Of a stretch of 10,531 nt of DNA, positions 6,928-10,531 are shown one piece after another. Below the pieces are notes generated by a model that saw only the letters and a program-made list of their open reading frames with translations, was not told where the DNA came from and did no database searches. The translations under genes were made by a program, and so were the position numbers. Source of the stretch: Acidimicrobiales bacterium (lineage in GTDB: Bacteria > Actinomycetota > Acidimicrobiia > Acidimicrobiales > Palsa-688); the NCBI GenBank assembly GCA_030039575.1, contig JASHVH010000047.1, positions 1 to 10,531 on the forward strand, in the 5' to 3' direction. Numbering within the stretch: position 1 is the first letter of the stretch; each line of letters starts with the position of its first letter.

Positions 6928-7679
6928 GCGACCTCGTCTATGTGAGCGACGTTGCCCCGTACCGGCGGGCCGACGGCGCTCTGCAACTGGCCGGCGTGCA
7001 CCAGTCGCTCGCCTCGGCCGCCGCCGCCTGCCGGCAGATAGCCTCCGTCCATGGGCTCGATTACATGTTGGCCGAGGGCGTGGAGGAACTGGATGCCGCT
7101 GTCCTCGCGCAGGCCCGAGTGCTGGTCCTGTTCACGATCGGCGAGACCGGTTGGACGTCTGAGCAGCGTGACCTGATCGAATCCCGTGTGGCCGCCGGCA
7201 CCATGGGGCTCGTCGGCCTGCACTCGGCCACTGATTCGGCTTACAATTGGCCCCGTTTCGGCGAACTGCTCGGAGCTCGGTTCGCCGGCCACCCGGTGAC
7301 GGGGGAGCTTCCTATCTCAGTGGTAGGACCGGTCCACCCCGCGACGGCGCACCTGTCGTCACCCTGGAATTTCGTCGAAGAGCTTTACGTTTTCGACGAC
7401 GTCGTCCCGGACGCAAGAACCTTGCTCGCCGTCGACCCGGCGCAGCTTTCCGGGGAACACCGCGAGCGCGTGGCCGCTCACCTGGGTGCCACGGGGTCAG
7501 TGCGAAGCTCTGTGCTCCCGCTCGCTTGGTACATCGAACGGGGGCCGATGCGGACCTTCTATACCGTCCTCGGCCACTTCGTCGCCGCCTACGAGGACCA
7601 GCGCTACCTCGAGCATCTGTCAGGGGCAGTCGGATGGATCCTGGGCGAGGCCTCGGGCGCTGGTCCGTCACCCACCTGA
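6924..7679 (+). CDS. ThuA-like (trehalose utilisation) domain protein
   Basis: ThuA-like proteins have a class-I glutamine-amidotransferase-like fold and occur in sugar catabolic clusters; ThuA itself works with the dehydrogenase ThuB on trehalose, sucrose and their 3-keto forms in rhizobia. The 251-residue product shows VLVLFTIGETGWTSEQR (66-82), the family core GLHSATDSAYNWPRFGELLG (98-117) followed by ARFAGHP (118-124), EELYVFDD (152-159) and the C-terminal PLAWYIERG...TFYTVLGH pattern (199-218). No signal peptide is evident. The start is GTG at 6924, sharing four bases with the stop of the second GH4 gene, which ties the two products together. Because GH4 chemistry passes through a 3-keto sugar, a role in handling oxidised sugars is plausible but inferred. 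It is the last gene of the rightward operon. Confidence 0.87.
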   Translation: MSDLVYVSDVAPYRRADGALQLAGVHQSLASAAAACRQIASVHGLDYMLAEGVEELDAAVLAQARVLVLFTIGETGWTSEQRDLIESRVAAGTMGLVGLHSATDSAYNWPRFGELLGARFAGHPVTGELPISVVGPVHPATAHLSSPWNFVEELYVFDDVVPDARTLLAVDPAQLSGEHRERVAAHLGATGSVRSSVLPLAWYIERGPMRTFYTVLGHFVAAYEDQRYLEHLSGAVGWILGEASGAGPSPT

Positions 7680-7697
7680 GGTAGTGGCGGGGCGAGG

Positions 7698-8717
7698 TTA
7701 ATCCGACAGCGCCGGCTGCGCTTCGCGCAAGAAGTGGTCGAGGAACGGGTACGCCATCTCACCGTGCCATTGGTGGCCGCCCGCGAACACGTCGTGGTAA
7801 AGGCGGTCTTCGGCCCCCAGCGCCGCGTATACAGCCCGCAGCCGGGCAACGGTTTTCCGGGCCACTTCAGCCGGGAAGATCGGGTCGTCAACCCCGCTCT
7901 CCACGAGCATCGGCCGGGGCGCCACGAGGGCGGCGATGTCGAGGTGTTCCAGCCGCCCCAGTACTCCGGGGAGCACCTGTGAGCCACACATGTTGAAAGG
8001 GATGGCGTGCGAGGCCGACCACGATGACAGGTACCCGCTCACGACGGTTGCCGCCACCCGGTTGTCGTAGGCGGCCAGGAACAGAGCCATGGTCCCCCCG
8101 TACGAGAGGCCGACCACACCCAGGCGGTCGGGATCCACCAGGGGGTGGCGTTCGAGCAGGTCGAGTGCGCGCGCCAGGTCCCACAGGTTCTGAGTCAGGG
8201 GGACCGAACCGGCCATGACGGCGTGGACGAGGTTCGTGTCGCAGGCGTAGTGGTCCGCAGGCCCTTCGTCCACTCGTTCTCCGAAGCAACGCAGGTCCGG
8301 GGCCAACACCACATACCCTCGACGCACAAGCTGGCGGGCGTAGTCCGCATTTGGCTGCGCCGTCTCGGCCAGACCGCAGACATGTGACTTCCCGGGCCCA
8401 TGGCCGTGGATGGCGAGCACCGCCGGCCCGGGTTGGCTCCTGGCGTCCGGGACGAGAAGGTAGGCGGGGACCGACATGCTGTCCTCGCTGTCGAAGACGA
8501 CCGTTTCGCGCCGGTACCCTTCACTTTGCACGGACTCGAGAGTCTCAGGAGCCAGCGGTACGGGGTCGGGCAGCGGCCCGAGCAACTCGTAGAACCGTGC
8601 TCGACGCCGTTCACGCCAAGGTGCGAGCGCCGCCACGTCGCGCTCGGGGATCGGGTCCTCGTGCGTGGTGCCCGCCAGGCGCGTCATCCACTGTTGCCAG
8701 GGCGAGAAATTGCGCAC
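7698..8717 (-). CDS. Alpha/beta hydrolase, acetyl-xylan-esterase/dienelactone-hydrolase type
   Basis: This serine hydrolase has the alpha/beta fold and is most like the Abhydrolase_7/AXE1 group, which removes acyl groups from sugars or cleaves small esters and lactones. The 339-residue product has an oxyanion-side motif IHGHGPGK (103-110), the nucleophile elbow GLSYGG (203-208, Ser205), an acid in SGVDDPIFP (274-282, Asp277 or Asp278) and the catalytic His in GGHQWH (313-318, His315). NMCGSQVLPG (242-251) and LVAPRPMLVE (264-273) are typical of this group. No signal peptide is visible, so it is probably cytoplasmic. The start is GTG at 8717, 11 bases after the stop of the AllA-like gene; an internal ATG at 8687 is possible and neither has a good ribosome site. 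It is the last gene of the leftward unit. Substrate unknown. Confidence 0.88.
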   Translation of the reverse strand: MRNFSPWQQWMTRLAGTTHEDPIPERDVAALAPWRERRRARFYELLGPLPDPVPLAPETLESVQSEGYRRETVVFDSEDSMSVPAYLLVPDARSQPGPAVLAIHGHGPGKSHVCGLAETAQPNADYARQLVRRGYVVLAPDLRCFGERVDEGPADHYACDTNLVHAVMAGSVPLTQNLWDLARALDLLERHPLVDPDRLGVVGLSYGGTMALFLAAYDNRVAATVVSGYLSSWSASHAIPFNMCGSQVLPGVLGRLEHLDIAALVAPRPMLVESGVDDPIFPAEVARKTVARLRAVYAALGAEDRLYHDVFAGGHQWHGEMAYPFLDHFLREAQPALSD

Positions 8718-8728
8718 CCGAGAGGCCG

Positions 8729-9235
8729 TCAGCTCTCCGGTGGCGGGGGCACCACCTCCACCATCTCACCCAGGTCGGAAAGCCGGGCGCATTCGTTGTC
8801 CTCGGCGTAGCGGATCCCCTGGACGTTGAACATGTCGACCTGCTCGGCCCCGACCGGGAAGGGGCCCCAGTGCCAGGTAGCCCGGTGGAGGACCAGGCTG
8901 TCGAGTGGGCGTAGAGCGAAGGCGCGAATGAAGTCGAGGTCTCCGGCGTCCGAGAAGGTGCACGATGCAGGGGCCACGGCGATGACTGCCGGGCAATTGA
9001 GCACGAGCAGGGCCTGGGTGTGGGAGAAATGGTGAAAGAACATCTCGCACACAAGGCCGTCCGAGGTATGTGGCACCTCGTCGGCGCGGTGGCAGATCAA
9101 GTTGGCGTGCGGATCCTGCCATTCGAAGTGCAACGTTTGGGAACCGTCGAGGGCGTCCGAGTCGCGCCTCGGCAACCAACCGAACGGCTCCCACTCCTCG
9201 GCTTCGATTGGTTGGGCTAAAACCCGCCGGCTCAT
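8729..9235 (-). CDS. AllA-like ureidoglycolate lyase family protein
   Basis: AllA is a small cupin enzyme that splits ureidoglycolate into glyoxylate and urea at the end of allantoin breakdown. The 168-residue length equals the family norm. Visible hallmarks are FEWQDPHANL (37-46), FFHHFSHTQALLVLN (66-80, matching the family HxHxSQ region), LHRATWHWGPFPV (116-128) and the C-terminal FNVQGIRY...DNECARL pattern (136-152). The ATG at 9235 overlaps the TGA of the RraA-like gene in an ATGA, implying coupled translation. No allantoinase, allantoate amidohydrolase or urease lies nearby, and the neighbours are an aldolase, an esterase and glycosidases. It may therefore act on another 2-hydroxy or 2-oxo acid adduct; that is inference. 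Confidence 0.8.
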   Translation of the reverse strand: MSRRVLAQPIEAEEWEPFGWLPRRDSDALDGSQTLHFEWQDPHANLICHRADEVPHTSDGLVCEMFFHHFSHTQALLVLNCPAVIAVAPASCTFSDAGDLDFIRAFALRPLDSLVLHRATWHWGPFPVGAEQVDMFNVQGIRYAEDNECARLSDLGEMVEVVPPPPES

Positions 9236-9903
9236 CGAGCCACGCTTTCGGGGTCACCGCGCTCCACCTCGATGCTCGCCGGGTCGAGGCCGAGCAATTG
9301 TACAGTCGTGGATCCCTTCTCCAGGTGCTCGAACATCACTGCCTCCTTGGTCGCCCGTTGCCTGGCCGCTTCATAACACTCGTCGAGCTTTTCTTGTGGT
9401 ACAACCACGACCCCATCGGCGTCGCCGACCAGCCAGTCCCCGGGGCGGACTATTGCGTCCCCGATGACGATCCGCTTTCCAACAGAACCCGGCCCGTTTT
9501 TGCTGGCGCCGGGGAGCGCTGTCCCACGGGCAAAGACCGGGAACCGACGCCGTTCGATGGCATCGAGGTCGCGCACCGTGCCGTCGATCACCAGGGCGGC
9601 GACACCCGCCGATTTCGCAGCTACCGTAAGCACTTCACCCCAGTAACCACGCTGGAGCCGGCCCGTCACAGAAACCGCCAGAACTGAGCCGGCCGGCGCT
9701 TTGGCCACCCCCACGTGGACACCGAGGTTGTCACCCGGGGCGCATTCAACAGTGAAGGCAGGCCCGGCCACTGCGGCACCCCGCCACATAGCGCGGAGAC
9801 CCGGCATCGCCGCAATGGCCCCGCTCTCACCCAACGTGGCCGAGCCAAGGTTTACCAACTGGTCCCGAAGCTCTACCTCAACCCGCTCACCGCTCGATGG
9901 CAC
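9232..9903 (-). CDS. RraA/HMG-aldolase family protein
   Basis: This family includes 4-hydroxy-4-methyl-2-oxoglutarate aldolases and oxaloacetate decarboxylases (metal-dependent, acting on 2-oxo acids) and the RNase E inhibitor RraA. Numbered from GTG at 9903 (223 residues), it shows the N-terminal LGSATLGESGAI (19-30), APGDNLGVHVG (55-65), GYWGEVLT (86-93), IDGTVRD (106-112; Arg111 and Asp112 are the substrate/metal pair of the family) and GDWLVGDADGVVVVP (155-169). The Arg-Asp pair suggests an enzyme rather than a pure RNase E regulator. The frame is open much further upstream, but the extension overlaps the divergent gene and looks non-coding. GTG 9903 is chosen because homology-like sequence starts just after it and a TATCAT -10 sits six bases upstream, fitting a leaderless message. 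ATG 9960 is the alternative (242 residues). First gene of the leftward operon. Confidence 0.85.
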   Translation of the reverse strand: MPSSGERVEVELRDQLVNLGSATLGESGAIAAMPGLRAMWRGAAVAGPAFTVECAPGDNLGVHVGVAKAPAGSVLAVSVTGRLQRGYWGEVLTVAAKSAGVAALVIDGTVRDLDAIERRRFPVFARGTALPGASKNGPGSVGKRIVIGDAIVRPGDWLVGDADGVVVVPQEKLDECYEAARQRATKEAVMFEHLEKGSTTVQLLGLDPASIEVERGDPESVAR

Positions 9904-9909
9904 TACTTG

Positions 9910-9915
9910 ATGATA
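9910..9915 (-). promoter_or_regulatory. Putative -10 element for a leaderless RraA-like transcript
   Basis: On the minus strand TATCAT lies six bases before the GTG at 9903, which would put the transcription start at or next to the start codon. There is no Shine-Dalgarno sequence ahead of either this GTG or the ATG at 9960. No convincing -35 hexamer is visible at 16-18 bases, so confidence is limited. Confidence 0.4.
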
Positions 9916-10040
9916 GCTGGCGTCACTACCCGCAGCGAGCCGAGGGGCCGGGGCCCCCATGGGCAGGTGGGCCAAAACCGCGGACGATAAGGTGAGTGCA
10001 AGTTCGGCCCGTATAACCAAGGACCGGTCGTCAAATCTAG
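9916..10040. promoter_or_regulatory. Divergent intergenic control region
   Basis: This stretch separates the RraA-like operon from the dehydrogenase gene and must hold signals for both. Visible elements are a GC hairpin GGGGC-CGGG-GCCCC (9944-9957), a weak rightward -10-like TATAAC (10012-10017) without a clear -35, and an 8-bp perfect palindrome GACCGGTC (10022-10029) that could be an operator half. None is strong enough alone to name a regulator. Confidence 0.35.
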
Positions 10041-10045
10041 AGGGG
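10041..10045 (+). promoter_or_regulatory. Ribosome binding site for the dehydrogenase gene
   Basis: AGGGG, within GAGGGGAAG, lies six bases before the ATG at 10052 and fixes the start of the dehydrogenase. Confidence 0.65.
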
Positions 10046-10051
10046 AAGTGT

Positions 10052-10531
10052 ATGACCCGAAAGGTGCTTGTCACTGACTTCGCGTGGCCTTCACTGGAAA
10101 TCGAGCAGAAGATCCTGGCAGAAGTGGATGCCGAACTGCTCGTGGCCCCCAGCGGTGATGAGGCGGAACTCGTATCTCTCGCTCCTCGTGCGGACGCCAT
10201 CCTCACCAACTGGAAAAGGGTGCCCGCCGCCGCTCTCGACGCGTCCCCGAACTGCGTCGTCGTGTCTCGCTACGGGGTGGGCGTCGATAACATACCCGTC
10301 GACCGTGCGACGGAGCTTGGCATTCTGGTGACCAACGTGCCCGACTTCTGCCTCGAGGAAGTCTCAGACCACGCCATGGCCTTGTTGCTCGCTTGCGCCC
10401 GCCGGGTCACTCGCTTCGACCGGTCTACTCACGGAGGTCATTGGGACCTGACCTTGGCGCGCGGGCTACCCCGGCTGCGCGACCAGACGCTCGGGCTCGT
10501 TGGGTTCGGGAACATTGCCCGCAGGCTTGCC
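10052..10531 (+). CDS. D-isomer-specific 2-hydroxyacid dehydrogenase (partial, 3' end outside window)
   Basis: This NAD-dependent dehydrogenase interconverts a 2-oxo acid and a D-2-hydroxy acid; relatives include phosphoglycerate dehydrogenase, glyoxylate/hydroxypyruvate reductases and CtBP-like enzymes. The 160 codons present cover the N-terminal half of the split catalytic domain and enter the nucleotide-binding domain. Hallmarks are SRYGVGVDNIPVDRATELGI (72-91), TNVPDFCLEEVSDHAMALLL (94-113, the CtBP/SerA-type motif) and the start of the Rossmann fold at GLVGFGNIARRLA (148-160). The catalytic Arg, Glu and His lie downstream of the window. Divergent transcription from an aldolase/decarboxylase-like gene suggests it reduces or produces a 2-oxo acid in the same pathway, perhaps glyoxylate, hydroxypyruvate or a sugar-derived acid. 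The precise substrate cannot be told from this half. Confidence 0.88.
   Translation, partial: MTRKVLVTDFAWPSLEIEQKILAEVDAELLVAPSGDEAELVSLAPRADAILTNWKRVPAAALDASPNCVVVSRYGVGVDNIPVDRATELGILVTNVPDFCLEEVSDHAMALLLACARRVTRFDRSTHGGHWDLTLARGLPRLRDQTLGLVGFGNIARRLA

Noticed and set aside
8351..8914. Open + strand frame opposite the hydrolase and AllA-like genes
   Set aside because: It spans two real minus-strand genes and their junction, has no recognisable motif, and is Arg/Pro/Ala rich as expected for a shadow.
9944..9957. GGGGC-CGGG-GCCCC hairpin as a terminator or riboswitch element
   Set aside because: It has only five pairs, no U tract and no conserved aptamer features; such GC-only hairpins are frequent in this composition. 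Kept only as a component of the intergenic region.
10022..10029. GACCGGTC palindrome as a defined operator
   Set aside because: Eight-base palindromes are common by chance, it does not extend outward, and no second copy was seen nearby.
9904..10209. Long N-terminal extension of the RraA-like protein
   Set aside because: The Ser/Ala-rich translation is antisense to the start of a dehydrogenase with strong family motifs and spans the divergent promoter region.
1..10531. tRNA, rRNA, CRISPR arrays, insertion sequences, attachment sites
   Set aside because: Nothing on either strand resembled these: no regularly spaced repeats, no transposase or integrase motifs, no terminal inverted repeats, and nearly all the DNA is accounted for by genes.

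Overview
The window is a carbohydrate-catabolism region from a high-GC bacterium. Strongly G/C-ending codons, GTG and TTG starts, tightly packed genes and a possible Streptomyces-type sugar operator suggest an actinobacterium, perhaps an uncultured soil lineage. That assignment is an inference from style; no marker gene is present.

Layout. (1) Positions 1-102 hold the last 33 codons of an unidentified + strand gene, converging with (2) a minus-strand GH1 beta-glucosidase (96-1550). (3) A 200-bp divergent control region (1551-1750) contains face-to-face promoters that appear to share one AT-rich -10 core, and a 14-bp element resembling the CebR cellobiose-repressor box. (4) Rightward from it runs a probable five-gene transcript: a secreted family-5 solute-binding protein (1751-3424), a GH4 NAD/metal-dependent glycosidase (3456-4769), a NagB-like sugar isomerase (4776-5528), a second, divergent GH4 paralogue (5587-6927) and a ThuA-like protein (6924-7679). 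(5) An 18-bp gap separates this from a leftward three-gene unit, read from 9903 down to 7698: an RraA/HMG-aldolase-like protein, an AllA-like ureidoglycolate lyase and an alpha/beta hydrolase of the acetyl-xylan-esterase type. (6) Divergent from that unit a D-2-hydroxyacid dehydrogenase (from 10052) runs off the right edge.

Working model (inference). The binding protein captures an oligosaccharide or glycoside. GH1 removes beta-linked glucose-like residues. The GH4 enzymes, which work through a 3-keto intermediate using NAD and a divalent metal, cleave another linkage. The NagB-like and ThuA-like proteins process the released or oxidised sugar. The leftward unit and the dehydrogenase look like small-acid chemistry: de-esterification, 2-oxo-acid aldol cleavage or decarboxylation, and reduction of a 2-oxo acid. 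No ABC permease, ATPase, sugar kinase, PTS component or regulator is present, so uptake and control depend on genes elsewhere.

Most notable points: the putative CebR-like operator in a shared-core divergent promoter; a GH4 pair in which one member has a non-canonical CSCS sequence at the metal-site tetrapeptide; a binding protein with no lipobox; an out-of-frame start with a strong ribosome site ahead of the GH1 gene; and a probable leaderless start for the RraA-like gene.
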